Shown here: positions 7,655 through 16,864 of the stretch, in pieces
How positions within the stretch are numbered: the stretch's first letter is position 1
Layout of the letters: every line of letters starts with the position of its first letter
DNA from: G963666705 sp963666705
Lineage (GTDB): Bacteria > Pseudomonadota > Alphaproteobacteria > CADEGL01
NCBI GenBank assembly: GCA_963666705.2
Contig: CAXXKO010000018.1
Location: 1 to 64,000 of the forward strand
Direction: 5' to 3'
DNA length: 64,000 nt
Made by a program: the position numbers and the translations under genes
Notes under the pieces: generated by a model
The model's input: only the letters and a program-made list of their open reading frames with translations
What the model was told of the DNA's origin: nothing
Databases searched by the model: none

Positions 7655-9355
7655 ATGGCGAGGCGGTTGGACGCGGACGGCGCGCTCGCCCTGGCGGCGC
7701 GGCTGCGCGCCGGCCTGGGGCGCGAGGGATACGCCCAGATGACGGGACAGCTCGCGCGCCGCTACCCGGGCCTCTCCATGGCGCTCGGGCTGGCGGAGAC
7801 GCGGCCGGGCCTCGCGCGCAGAATCCTGGATGGATTGCGGCAAGGCGCCGGTGCGCTGGCCGGCACGGCGCGTGAGGCGGACCCCGCCTTCGCAGCGGCG
7901 TTCGCGCGAGTGTTCGGAGTTGCGCCGGAGGACATCCCGGCGGCCCTGCGCCCGCACCTGGAGGTGGCGCTGGCGCTGCGCGCCGCGAATGCCTCGCCGC
8001 TGCTGAAACTGGCTGGGTTTGGCGACGCTGGCATCGAGGCCGAGCTGCGAGAGTTGGCAGGGGCCGCGCCGGTGCCGATGGGCGCGGAGACAGCGGGAGA
8101 CGGGCCGGCGGTTGATCCTTCCGAGCCTGGACAGGACACGGAGGCTCCTGAAACCGGCGAACGTATGCCTGGAGGCGGGCCGCAGGGGATGGGGGGTGAT
8201 CCGGTCGAGGACGAATTCAGTGGAGCAGATCCGGCATTGGATGTGGATCCCGAAAGGCCGCTCGCACCGGCTGCCGAGATTGAAGACGACATCGATTTTG
8301 ACTTCGAGCTCGATGCGGAGACCGAGGCCGAACTGAGACGGCAACTCGATATCGCCGATGGCGATGGAGTGGTACGCCCAACAGCCCCGGCATTGGACGC
8401 CGATACCGAGGCAAACACGTCCCGCGTGGAGTCCGAAGGCTTTGGGTCCCAACTCGCCAAGGACCTCGCCGAAGAATGGGAGAAGGCGAAAAAGTTCGGT
8501 CTTCGGCGCTACTTGCCGCCGGAATTGCTCCAACAGTTCGACGCCATCGAGGAGGCCCTACCCACCAGGGAGGGTCTGGTCGAGTTCCTGATTGACTCCG
8601 TGACATTCCCCGAAGCCGAAGAGATGTTCGAGGCCAACCGCCGTTTCCGCGAGAGCGTTGGCGAGGGTGATATCGGAGCGGCGACGTCGGCCGCGGTTAA
8701 ATGGGTTACGTCGTTTTCCATCCTGGTTCTCGGCCTATTCCCAGGCGGGAAGGGGGCCACCGCAAGTTTCCAGGCTCTGAAAAGGACGCCCGGTAGCGGG
8801 ACCGAGGCCAGCCGGCTCACGGTAATCGCCACACGAACGAGGCCCGGTCAACCCGGAGACTTCTTCAAGCAGGCTCCCGCCGCTGCATTCCGGAGCACGG
8901 CATTCCCGCCCAATCACGCCGCCGAAAACGTGCGTCGCGGGCTGGCTGCAATCGACATGGCCATCCAAGGCACATTGCGGGGCGGGTCAGGCGTTGTAAC
9001 GCAGGCCATGCATCGTGCCGATGTCGGGTCTGTCTCGTTCTACTGGGGAATACCAGGAACACCGCCGAAGTACAGACGAGGGAGCGGACTGTCGCACATC
9101 ATTGCTAAGCATGGCGTCGAAGTTCTGGAGGATGTAATTCACACGATCGCCAGGGGAACGAGCGGGTTCAAAGGTCAAGGAAAGAATCGAAAACTCGAAC
9201 TAGTACATGGCGGGAATTTGGTAATACTCAAGTTATTCCGAGATGGCAATAGGGAAACATGGCTACTTTCCGGATACAAGATTGGTGATCCAAAGAAAAC
9301 AGATATCCCATTCGACCTTAGCCAAATCAAAGGACCAGTGTATTTTGATAAGTAG
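7655..9355 (+). CDS. 5'-truncated virion-protein copy 2 with a BECR-type nuclease C-terminus
   Basis: Homology to copy 1 begins abruptly near 7402 (copy 1 residue about 360). An in-frame TGA at about 7381 blocks any longer frame, and the first ATG (7655) has no ribosome binding site. The shared body runs to the GGGPQGMGG hinge (8171-8197), after which the sequence is unrelated to copy 1 and more acidic. The AT-richer end (about 9040-9340) contains FYWGIPG, GSGLSHIIAKHG, a Leu/Ile-rich helix, NLVILKLF and TWLLSGYKIGD, resembling the barnase/colicin E5-like phage nuclease family (PBECR1 type). It looks like a silent toxin-tip cassette that could be swapped into copy 1 by recombination. Confidence 0.6.
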   Translation: MARRLDADGALALAARLRAGLGREGYAQMTGQLARRYPGLSMALGLAETRPGLARRILDGLRQGAGALAGTAREADPAFAAAFARVFGVAPEDIPAALRPHLEVALALRAANASPLLKLAGFGDAGIEAELRELAGAAPVPMGAETAGDGPAVDPSEPGQDTEAPETGERMPGGGPQGMGGDPVEDEFSGADPALDVDPERPLAPAAEIEDDIDFDFELDAETEAELRRQLDIADGDGVVRPTAPALDADTEANTSRVESEGFGSQLAKDLAEEWEKAKKFGLRRYLPPELLQQFDAIEEALPTREGLVEFLIDSVTFPEAEEMFEANRRFRESVGEGDIGAATSAAVKWVTSFSILVLGLFPGGKGATASFQALKRTPGSGTEASRLTVIATRTRPGQPGDFFKQAPAAAFRSTAFPPNHAAENVRRGLAAIDMAIQGTLRGGSGVVTQAMHRADVGSVSFYWGIPGTPPKYRRGSGLSHIIAKHGVEVLEDVIHTIARGTSGFKGQGKNRKLELVHGGNLVILKLFRDGNRETWLLSGYKIGDPKKTDIPFDLSQIKGPVYFDK

Positions 9356-9415
9356 AGAAATATTTATAGTGCGCCCCGGTGAATCCGAACCTTTGCCTTC
9401 GTTTCGGACCTACGC

Positions 9416-9571
9416 ATGACGGCCCACTGGTCTAAGCGTGCCATCGTGGGAGCGGGACGCAAATTTAAGATAATCAGCTTGAATTCATTCGTCAAGTTGT
9501 GTGGTCCTGATATATGCTTACTATTAGGTACAATTTACTATGAATGCTATTTTGGATTCCGCCCATCTTGA
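9416..9571 (+). CDS. Small ORF downstream of the copy 2 toxin (possible immunity gene)
   Basis: A 51-residue frame from ATG 9416, MTAHWSKRAIVGAGRKFK, then a hydrophobic LLLGTIYYECYFGF end. It starts 60 bp after the nuclease stop. It resembles nothing I know and has no obvious ribosome binding site. Its only support is position and AT-rich composition shared with the toxin end. The rest of 9356-9660 shows no gene. Confidence 0.22.
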   Translation: MTAHWSKRAIVGAGRKFKIISLNSFVKLCGPDICLLLGTIYYECYFGFRPS

Positions 9572-9659
9572 CCGCGGGAAGGTGAAATTCCCGTATGGCG
9601 TATTTGCTCGCGGGGTCGGCACACAGCAGTCGCTCGCGGTGGGCAAAGCCACCTGCACC

Positions 9660-10732
9660 AGCTCCAGGAGATCGCGGCGGACCGGGATGCGGTGGGGGCG
9701 TTCTCGCTTCTCACCCTGGTGGCCCAAGGCGAGCGGATCGCGGCGCTGAAAGCGAAGGCGAGCCGGAGCGCGGATGAGGAGCGGCTGCTGGGGCGTTACG
9801 AGCGGCTGCACGACAGCACCAAGCGGGCAGTGGCGGAAGGCGACGCCCTTGCGCTTGCGCGCGACCTCGGGCTCTTCGAGGAGATCGCGGCGCTTGACTT
9901 GAACGATCCCGAGAGCTTCGCGGCGCGGGTGGACCAGGCGGCGGCGAGCACGCTGTTCGGCGTGGGCGTCTCGCCCTTCCAGCCGCGGGAGATCGACGCC
10001 ATCGGGCAGATGGCGGGGCAGTTGGACGCCGATGGCGCGCTCGACCTGGCAGCGCGGCTGCGGTCGGGCCTGGGGCGCGAGGGCTACACCCAGATGACGG
10101 GCCAGCTCGTCCATCGCCACCCGGGACTTTCGGTAGCGCTCGGCCTCGCGGCGACGCGGCCGGGCCTCGCGCGCAGAATCCTGGATGGATTGCGGCAAGG
10201 CGCGGCTGGCACCGACGGCACGCGTGGCGAGGTGGACCCCGCCTTCGCGGCAGCGTTCGCACGGGTGTTCGGGGTTGCGCCGGAGGGCATCCCGGCGGCC
10301 CTGCGCCCACACCTGGAAGCGGCGCTGGCGCTGCGCTCCGTTCACGCCTCGCCGCTCCTCCAGAACGCGGGCTTGGGCGGTGCTGGCTTCGAGGCCGAGC
10401 TACAAGAGCTGGCCGAGGCCGCGCCGGTGACGGCGAATGGCGGTGCGGAAAGTGCGAGTGAGTGGTCGGCGGCAGAGTTTGCCGAGGATAGGCAAGACAC
10501 TGTGATCCCTGAGGCAGGCGAACGGGTGCCTGGCGGCGGGCCGCAGGGGATGGGCGGGGAAGTCGTGCCTCGTCAGATCGAGGTGATGCGGGACGCGGCT
10601 CAGGCGGCCGGACTCGATCCGGATGGCCTGCCCGACGAGTTCTCCATCGCGGACGCGCCGGGCGGGGACGGGCTGGAGATCATCTACGGCAGCGGCGCCT
10701 CGGCGGTGCGCCGGGATATCACGCAGACCTAG
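9660..10732 (+). pseudogene. Virion-protein copy 3, 5'-truncated, front part before the IS1182 insertion
   Basis: Homology to copy 1 starts at about 9672 (copy 1 residue about 330, ADRDAVGAFSLLTL); no start codon with a ribosome binding site precedes it. The frame continues through the hinge GGGPQGMGG (10532-10558) and follows the copy 1 type of tail (VVPRQIEVMRDAAQ) up to a TAG at 10730-10732. That TAG appears to predate the insertion: copy 1 reads ACC CGG CTC here, while the flanks of this copy reconstruct to ACC TAG CTA. The gene resumes at 12261. Confidence 0.6.
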
Positions 10733-12256
10733 GAGCCTGTCCGAGAATTCGGATTTGGCTCGACGTGGGTATCGGAGTGTGATTCGTTAAACGGCATGAG
10801 CAAAACCTTTCGAGCTTGGGACGTGGATCAGGTCTGGCTGTTGCCGGCTTCGGTCCATGACTTCGTGCCGGCGGGACACGCGGCGCACCTGGTGCGGGAT
10901 GCGGTGCGCGAGAGCCTGGACCTGTCGGCGATCTTTGCGGCCTATGGCGAGGCGCGCGGCCAGCCGCCCTACCACCCGGTGATGATGGTGGCGCTGTTGC
11001 TGTACGCCTACAGCGTCGGCGTCTATTCGTCGCGCCGCATCGCCAGGGGGTGTGAGGAGCGCGTCGACTTCATGGCGGTGACGGGGATGCAGCGGCCCGA
11101 CTTCCGCACCATCTCGGATTTCCGCAAGCGCCATCTCGCGGCGCTGTCGGGGCTGTTCGCGCAGGTGCTGGCCCTGTGCCGCCGGGCGGGGCTGGTCAAG
11201 CTCGGCCATGTGGCGCTGGACGGCACCAAGATCAAGGCCAACGCCTCCAAGCACAAGGCGATGTCTTACGCCCGCATGGTCAGGGCGGAGGCCGGGCTCG
11301 AGGCGGTGGTCGAGAGCTGGCTCGATCGGGCGGCGGCGGCCGATGCGGCGGAGGACGAGGCGTTGGGGGTCGCGGCGCGGGGCGACGAGATGCCGGCCTG
11401 GGTCGCCGACAAGGCCAAGCGTCTGGCCAAGATTCGCGAGGCCAAGGCCGCCCTGGAGGCCGAGGCGCGGGACGCGGCCGCGCGCGCCGCCCAGACGCGG
11501 GCGCCGAAGCGCCCGGGACCCAAGCCCAAGCCGCCGGCGGATGTGCCGGCGGACAAGGCGCAGCGCAACTTCACCGACCCCGAGAGCCGCATCCTCAAGA
11601 CCAAGGACGGCTTCATCCAGGGCTATAATGCCCAGGCCGCGGTCGATGCCAAACGCCAGATCATCGTCGCCCACGCCCTGACCGATTCGACCAGCGACCA
11701 GGGCCAGCTCGAACCCCTGATCGACGCCATCGAAGCCAACCTCGGGCGGCGTCCCAGGGAGATATCGGCGGACGCCGGCTACTGCTCGAAGGCGAACCTG
11801 GAGGCCGCCGATAGGCGGGGCATCAAGCCCTACATCGCGACCGGGCGGCAAAAGCACGGCCAAGCCGCCGCCGTGGGCCCGCGCGCCGCGCCGCCCGGCG
11901 GCCGGGTCGCGGCCATGGCGGCCACCCTCAGGCGCGCCGGGCGCCGCAGCCGCTACCGCCTGCGCAAGCAGACCGTCGAGCCGGTGTTCGGCCAGATCAA
12001 GCAGGCCCGGGGCTTCCGTCAGTTCCTGCTGCGCGGCCGTGAGAAGGTCACATGCGAATGGGCGATGATCTGCACCGCCCACAACCTGGCCAAGCTCGCC
12101 GTCGCCCAAGCGCCATGAGACGCCGAGACCAATCATGCCTCTCGCCGCGCCAAGCCCCTGAAGGCAACCACCCATGAGCCAAACCACCAAAATCACGACA
12201 AGACCACTCGCCATCACCCCAATGCTTGCCAACAACATCAAATCTCGGACAGGCTC
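10733..12256 (+). mobile_element. IS1182-family insertion sequence
   Basis: Terminal inverted repeats GAGCCTGTCCGAGA (left) and TCTCGGACAGGCTC (right) are perfect over 14 bp. The target CTAG is duplicated at 10729-10732 and 12257-12260. The 1524-bp element carries one transposase gene on the plus strand and splits virion-protein copy 3 just before its pre-toxin segment. Confidence 0.88.
10796..12118 (+). CDS. IS1182-family DDE transposase
   Basis: 440 residues. The N-terminus (FRAWDVDQVWLLPASVHDFV) and the HPVMMVALLLYAYSVGVYSSR segment are typical of the DUF772 domain of this family. Asp in VALDGTKIKANASKH and Asp in EISADAGYCS, with a C-terminal QTVEPVFGQIKQARGFR Glu block, make up the DDE core. 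The gene is complete with no frameshift. Confidence 0.88.
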   Translation: MSKTFRAWDVDQVWLLPASVHDFVPAGHAAHLVRDAVRESLDLSAIFAAYGEARGQPPYHPVMMVALLLYAYSVGVYSSRRIARGCEERVDFMAVTGMQRPDFRTISDFRKRHLAALSGLFAQVLALCRRAGLVKLGHVALDGTKIKANASKHKAMSYARMVRAEAGLEAVVESWLDRAAAADAAEDEALGVAARGDEMPAWVADKAKRLAKIREAKAALEAEARDAAARAAQTRAPKRPGPKPKPPADVPADKAQRNFTDPESRILKTKDGFIQGYNAQAAVDAKRQIIVAHALTDSTSDQGQLEPLIDAIEANLGRRPREISADAGYCSKANLEAADRRGIKPYIATGRQKHGQAAAVGPRAAPPGGRVAAMAATLRRAGRRSRYRLRKQTVEPVFGQIKQARGFRQFLLRGREKVTCEWAMICTAHNLAKLAVAQAP

Positions 12257-12260
12257 CTAG

Positions 12261-13205
12261 CTAGAAGAGATCGCGGCGATTGGCGAGGACGCGGCGGCCT
12301 CCGGCCTCGACGCGCCCGACGCGCTGACGGCGGAGGCCGTGCGCCTCGTGTTCGAGATCCTGCCCGGCACGGGCGAGGTGCTGTCCGCCAAGGACGCTTA
12401 CGACGCGTTCCTCGCCGCGCACGCAGCGTTCGAGAACGACGACCTGGCGCAAGCCTTTCTCAAGGGCGGCGAAGGCATCCTCGCCACCCTCGGCGCGATC
12501 CCCGTGGTCGGCGGCACGGTGCGACTCGGTAAGGGCACCGTCAAGGTCGCCGGGCTGTTGTTCAAGTTGTTCCAACGCGCCGGAGAGGCCGCCGGCACCG
12601 CCAATAGGGCTATCCGGCGTTTGGCGGCAAATCTTCGGAAGGATTTTCCGGCGGGCAGCGTTCGCCAGGGCACGCCGAGTAACATGGATCAGTATCTGGT
12701 CCGGTCGCGGAACTACCAACAGGCGCTCAGCTCGGAATTCCGCGCACGCGGCTTCGACGGTGCGGCCTTACGGAGCGAGGTCGAAAAGAACCTTGATCGT
12801 CTGCCCATTGCATCATTCAATTTGGGCAACCTGCCACAACAAATGATCGAAGAAGCCGCTAAATTTGTACCGGCGTTCGGGCAACTGAATGGGCGCCAAT
12901 TCCGTGTCACGACCAAGATTCTGACCAAGGTCGATCATACAAGGCCGAATCAAACACAAGCTGCGTTGTCAAGATTGGTACGTATCGCAGGGGAGGGCGC
13001 CGAAGTATTACCCAATCCTAGGCACGGTGACCGTGTTCTATTACTCTACCGTGGAAGTGATGGCCGGCTCCTGACCGTGGCGGAGGTCGCACCTACGAAT
13101 GACGGCGTCGAGGTGGTGACGTATTTCACGAGCATCAAGGAAAGCGATCGGCTGATACAGGATGCACGGGCACTGGCAACGAACCCGCAGTCTCACGGGA
13201 ATTAA
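12261..13205 (+). pseudogene. Virion-protein copy 3, rear part: pre-toxin segment and unrecognised C-terminal domain
   Basis: Continues copy 3 after the IS1182 (LEEIAAIGEDAAASGLDAP). The pre-toxin-like segment (LPGTGEVLSAKDAYDAF to VAGLLFKLF, about 12339-12572) matches copy 1. Past KVAGLLFK the two copies share nothing. The new end has QFRVTTKILTKVDHTRPNQT, then PNPRHGDRVLLLYRGSDGR and GVEVVTYFTS, and is AT-richer. The alternating strands and final VVTYFTS are reminiscent of BECR-fold nucleases, but I cannot name the family. It stops at TAA 13203-13205. Confidence 0.55.
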
Positions 13206-13211
13206 GCAATA

Positions 13212-13382
13212 ATGAAACACAGGGAAAAGCGAAATGGACTGCGGGAGGGCCGGCGAGAACCCCTCATACTACTCCCCAAAAGGGAGCTGGCAGCGTACCG
13301 AAATTTTCTGCTCTTCCACAGCCCATCGATATTTGAGGCAGAGGTCCTCCGATTACAAGGAATTTTTTGGGCCATGAGCTAG
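13212..13382 (+). CDS. Small 56-residue protein directly after the copy 3 toxin-like end (candidate immunity)
   Basis: ATG 13212 lies 6 bases after the copy 3 stop. The product begins MKHREKRNGLREGRREP and continues LILLPKREL, AAYRNFLLFHS, ending WAMS. The tight spacing, small size and position immediately after a variable toxin-like tip are what immunity genes of polymorphic toxins look like. A degenerate relative follows in the same frame (13383-13505). No family is recognised. Confidence 0.35.
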   Translation: MKHREKRNGLREGRREPLILLPKRELAAYRNFLLFHSPSIFEAEVLRLQGIFWAMS

Positions 13383-13505
13383 GAAGATGACGGGAGGGAC
13401 GGTCACCCCCTCATCGTACCCGCCGAAGCGGACCTGACAGCGGGACCGAAGTGTTTTCTATCGTCCGCCACCTTCCCAAGTAAGGATATTAGGTGCTCGG
13501 AGTAA
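13383..13505 (+). pseudogene. Degenerate relative of the 56-residue ORF
   Basis: Directly after TAG 13380-13382, the same frame reads DDGRDGHPLIVPAEADL and GPKCFLSSATFP to TAA 13503-13505. It parallels GRREPLILLPKREL and RNFLLFHSP in the preceding ORF. There is no start codon, so it looks like the remains of a second related small gene. From here to about 13590 nothing further was recognised. Confidence 0.3.
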
Positions 13506-13593
13506 TTGTCCAAAACCGCTCGGAGTTCTATGAGCCGGTTTCGAGACACATTCGTAACGGCTTCGACTGTAATGGCTTCGATAAATTCACGGA

Positions 13594-13692
13594 ATGCGCG
13601 AAAGTGTGCGAAGCCGGCGATTGGCTCCCGCTCCAAACTTAAGCGGTACAAATAACTACGAGCATCTAATCGGAAAAATTTGCTCTGAAAGT
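13594..13692 (+). repeat. Relic of a BECR-like toxin end, repeated from 7130-7230
   Basis: Residues ESVRSRRLAPAPNL, then NNYEHLIGKI, align with NSIRSGGLVPNSDL, then NRYESLIGKL at the end of the copy 1 toxin tail (7127-7217). The DNA similarity continues past the stop position to CTGAAAGTGGC in both places, then each joins a different internal point of the virion-protein gene. It appears to be the scar of a deleted toxin module and a recombination junction. Confidence 0.5.
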
Positions 13693-15337
13693 GGCGGCGC
13701 AGCTTCGGGCCACGGCCCTCGCGAGCGCGCCCAGCAAGGCCGCGGCGGATATGGCGCGGCCGGGGCTCGAGGGTTTCGGCAAGCAGCTTTTCACCAAGGC
13801 GCGGGCGCGCGATCAGAACCTGGGCGCCATTGCGATCGTCGACAACACGCGGCGGACCCTGTCCGGCCTGTTGGGCCTGGTGGAGCGCGATCCGGTCAAC
13901 GCGGCGGGCTACGCGGACCTGGAGGGGGAGACGGTGAAGGCGGCGGTGGCGTCGGAAGGGATCCCGCCCGAGGTGGGCCTGGAGCTGCGGGGCGGACGCC
14001 TTCGGGGCCGGGATCGGAGAGGCGGTTGCGGATCTCGGGCAGGTCGCGGGGGAGCGGATCGAGCGGGCGCTGGTCAAGAAGCAGGCGCTGGCCGATGGCA
14101 ACTTCGTGTTGGAGCGGAGCGGGGCGTTCGAGGGGGCGCTGCGGGGGGAGCTGGATCGGATACGGGCCGCGGGCGCGGCGGGCGCGACGGGCTCGACCGA
14201 CGGTTTCGAGGCCTTCGCCAATAGCCGCATGGGGGAGGCGCTGCGCGTGGGGGCGGGGGAGCGCGTCACCAAGGATGCGCACCTGCGGCTGCGAGCCCAG
14301 CTCCACCTCGCCCGGGACGGTTTCCTCGACACGGTTTCGACGCTCGGGGTGCGGGCGGCGGCGGACAAGGCCGAAGAGCAGTTCCAGGTCCGGGTGAACG
14401 AGTTCGCGGGCGCGATCGGGGGGCGCCCGACAGCCTCGACGAGGGCCTGACCAGCGTCGAGGCGCTACGGGCGACCTATGAGGGGGCCTTGAGCGAGCGC
14501 GCCGGCTCCAATGCGGTTGCGGCGGCGCGGGTCGAGCTCATCACGGCGGCCCTGTTCGGGCTGGCGCGGTCGGGCCGGCGCGATGAGGCATTGGCGCCTC
14601 TGGATATCGACGAGACGACGGCGGGGTTGCTGCGGGGCGGTATTGCCCAGGCCGGCACGATGGCGCGTGACATGGCGGGGAGGCTGGTCGAGGACCATCT
14701 CGCGGCCATTCGGGAGACGGGCGCCGGCATCCCAGGCGCGGGCGCGCGGGCGGCGTTGCTGCCGGCGGAAGAGCACGGCCAGTTCCTGGCCGACGAGCGG
14801 CGGGCCCAGGACGTCCACGCGATGGTGGCGAGCATGCGCTACGCCTCCGCCGACGAGGTGACGGGCATTGTCGCGGGCTTGCGGGCGACGAGCGGGTCGC
14901 CGGGCGCCGCCGCGGCCGAGGGTTTTTCCGAGGAGATCGCGGCGGCGGCGGGGGGGCTTCGCGAAGAGCTGCTGCGCGACCCGGCGGGCTATGTGAAGGG
15001 GAACCCGGACATCGTGGCCGCTTTCACGGATGCGGGCGAAGACTCGGCGGCCCTGCGGCGTGCGACCCAAACGAGCCTCGCCATGCAGGAGCGGCTGGGC
15101 GTGCCGGAGGACAAGCGCCGGGTGCTGCCGGAGGCCGAGGCGTCGGCGCAGGCGGCGCGGATCGCGGGCGGCTACCCGGGCCTCTCCATGGCGCTCGGGC
15201 TGGCGAAGATGCGGCCGGGCCTCGCGCGCAGGATCCAGGACGGCTGGCGGCTGGGTGCGGACGGCACGAGTGGTGCGATCAACGCCTATTCCCGGTCCCT
15301 CAAACCTCTCGGATATCGAACCCCTTTGCGCTCATAG
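13691..15337 (+). pseudogene. Virion-protein copy 4, rearranged and frameshifted
   Basis: 13700-14000 matches copy 1 residues about 108-203 (PSKAAADMARPGLEGF). It then jumps to sequence absent from copy 1 (AFGAGIGEAVADLGQ onward) that reads like the N-terminal half of another podoviral internal virion protein. The frame breaks at a run of six G at 14418-14423 and continues in the next frame as SLDEGLTSVEALRATYEGAL, DPAGYVKGNPDIVAAF and GYPGLSMALGLAKMRPGLARR, ending at TAG about 15337. No start and no toxin end remain. Confidence 0.55.
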
Positions 15338-15398
15338 AGACCACGGTTCTCACGCACTCACATCGGCCACCTTGCTGCTTTGCAAACTGGTGGCCGAT

Positions 15399-16711
15399 CA
15401 CTAGTGTCCGGTTAAAAATCGAATAAATTCAATTGGTTGGTTATTTGCGAAGCGTTGCATCTGTTTTCGTCTCCCGCAAGTGCTTGATGTATGGGCATTT
15501 TCTCGAAGAGGGTCACCGAGAGGATCTGTAACAAAGTGTAGAGCGAGGCGTCCAGGTCGAGGCGCTTCTTGACGATGGCGACGAGGACGTAGACCGAGAC
15601 GGCAATCCAGATCTGCGTCTTCACCGCGTTCTCCGACGTGCCGTAGAACTGCTTGATCCGAAGATGCTGCTTGATCCACTTGAAGAAGAGTTCCACCTGC
15701 CAGCGGCTTTTGTAGAGCGCGCAGATGGTGGCGGCCGGAAGCGAGAAGTTGTTGGTGATGAAGACCAGCGTCTTGCCGGACTCGGGGTCCTTGAAGCGGA
15801 TGCGCCGCAGAAGTTCGGGGTAATCCTGACGGGTGTAGAAGCCGTCCAGGGAGATGGTCTGGTCGCAAATGATGCCGGTCGAGCGATCCGTCGGCGCCGA
15901 ATAGACGCGATGAGCATCGATGTTCGACTTGGCACGCGTGACGAAGAAGGCCCCGGCTTGGTGCAACACATAAAGGCGGGCAAAGTCGACGTAGCCACGA
16001 TCCACGACGTAGATGGCTCCGGCTTCCGGCAAGAGCATATCGAGGGCATGAACGTCGTGCAGCTTGCCATCCGAGATGTGGATAAAACTCGGAATGTTGC
16101 CCCGCAGGTCGAGCAGCGTGTGCATCTTCACCGCCGCCTTGGTGGTGCGGAAGTGCGCCCACGGAAAGACCGACAGGCACAGAGCGATGGTCGTCGAGTC
16201 CAGGGCGTAGACGGTATTGGTCAGGTCCAACCCCAGTTCTTCGTCGACGTACAGCGTCCTCGCCTGGGTGATGAGCCGCTGGGCCAACGCCGCATGGATA
16301 CGCCAGTCGCGCCTTTCGTTGGCATCGGCCAGCGTCGAGCGCCGGACCGGCTGGCGGAAGCCCATGTGATAGAGTTTCGATGCGTGGACCGAGAGGCAGG
16401 TCTCGATGTCGCGCAGGCTTTCCCGGTAGGTCAGCTGGGCGAAGGCCATGGACCGGTATTGCTCGGCGCAGGAAAGCGTCCGGACCCGGTGATCGCCGCC
16501 ATACCGGTCGACGATCCGCGTGAAAGTAGTCCATGGCAGGAAGTCCATGAGCTGAGCGAACAGGGTCTTGCCGGTGTTCATGAGCATCTCCTCGGAGAAA
16601 CTCCGAAAAGTGCTCCATCCAATTCAAATCGACACCATGCATTTTCGCTTCAAACCCCGCAGAAATCCTGGCTCTCAAAGCCAGCACCGCTCAGTTAACC
16701 GGACAGCAGTG
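15399..16711 (-). mobile_element. IS4-family insertion sequence, copy 1
   Basis: 1313 bp with terminal inverted repeats CACTAGTGTCCGGTTAA and CACTGCTGTCCGGTTAA. The 9-bp target GTGGCCGAT is duplicated at 15390-15398 and 16712-16720. A near-identical copy lies at 56991-58303 in the same orientation. It sits between the rearranged virion-protein copy and the tail fibre gene. Confidence 0.9.
15412..16581 (-). CDS. IS4-family transposase (DUF4372-type N-terminus)
   Basis: About 389 residues. Start chosen at MNTGKTLFAQLMDF, preceded by GGAG at 6 bases. The N-terminal domain is followed by an IS4-type DDE core: Asp in YALDSTTIALC, Asp in YVVDRGYVDF, and the YREK-like Glu segment LYKSRWQVELFFKWIKQHL. 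It differs from the copy at 57004-58173 by one visible residue near the end (LNLFDF versus LNSFDF). Confidence 0.9.
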   Translation of the reverse strand: MNTGKTLFAQLMDFLPWTTFTRIVDRYGGDHRVRTLSCAEQYRSMAFAQLTYRESLRDIETCLSVHASKLYHMGFRQPVRRSTLADANERRDWRIHAALAQRLITQARTLYVDEELGLDLTNTVYALDSTTIALCLSVFPWAHFRTTKAAVKMHTLLDLRGNIPSFIHISDGKLHDVHALDMLLPEAGAIYVVDRGYVDFARLYVLHQAGAFFVTRAKSNIDAHRVYSAPTDRSTGIICDQTISLDGFYTRQDYPELLRRIRFKDPESGKTLVFITNNFSLPAATICALYKSRWQVELFFKWIKQHLRIKQFYGTSENAVKTQIWIAVSVYVLVAIVKKRLDLDASLYTLLQILSVTLFEKMPIHQALAGDENRCNASQITNQLNLFDF

Positions 16712-16864
16712 GTGGCCGATACAAAACCACAAGCGATTCCCATGAATCAACTTCGGTTCGGACGGACACTAAGAAACCTCTCGGATTCGCCGCGCCAAAA
16801 CACAGTGTAGATGACGACGCGTTGCCGCGTCAGCCATGTCGGACAAGAGGATGAATCGGTGGCG

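Noticed and set aside
13403..14368. Minus-strand gene downstream of the copy 3 tip
   Set aside because: The segment EAITVEAVTNVSRNRLIELR reads somewhat like protein, but the frame continues into the antisense of the virion copy and lacks a start signal.
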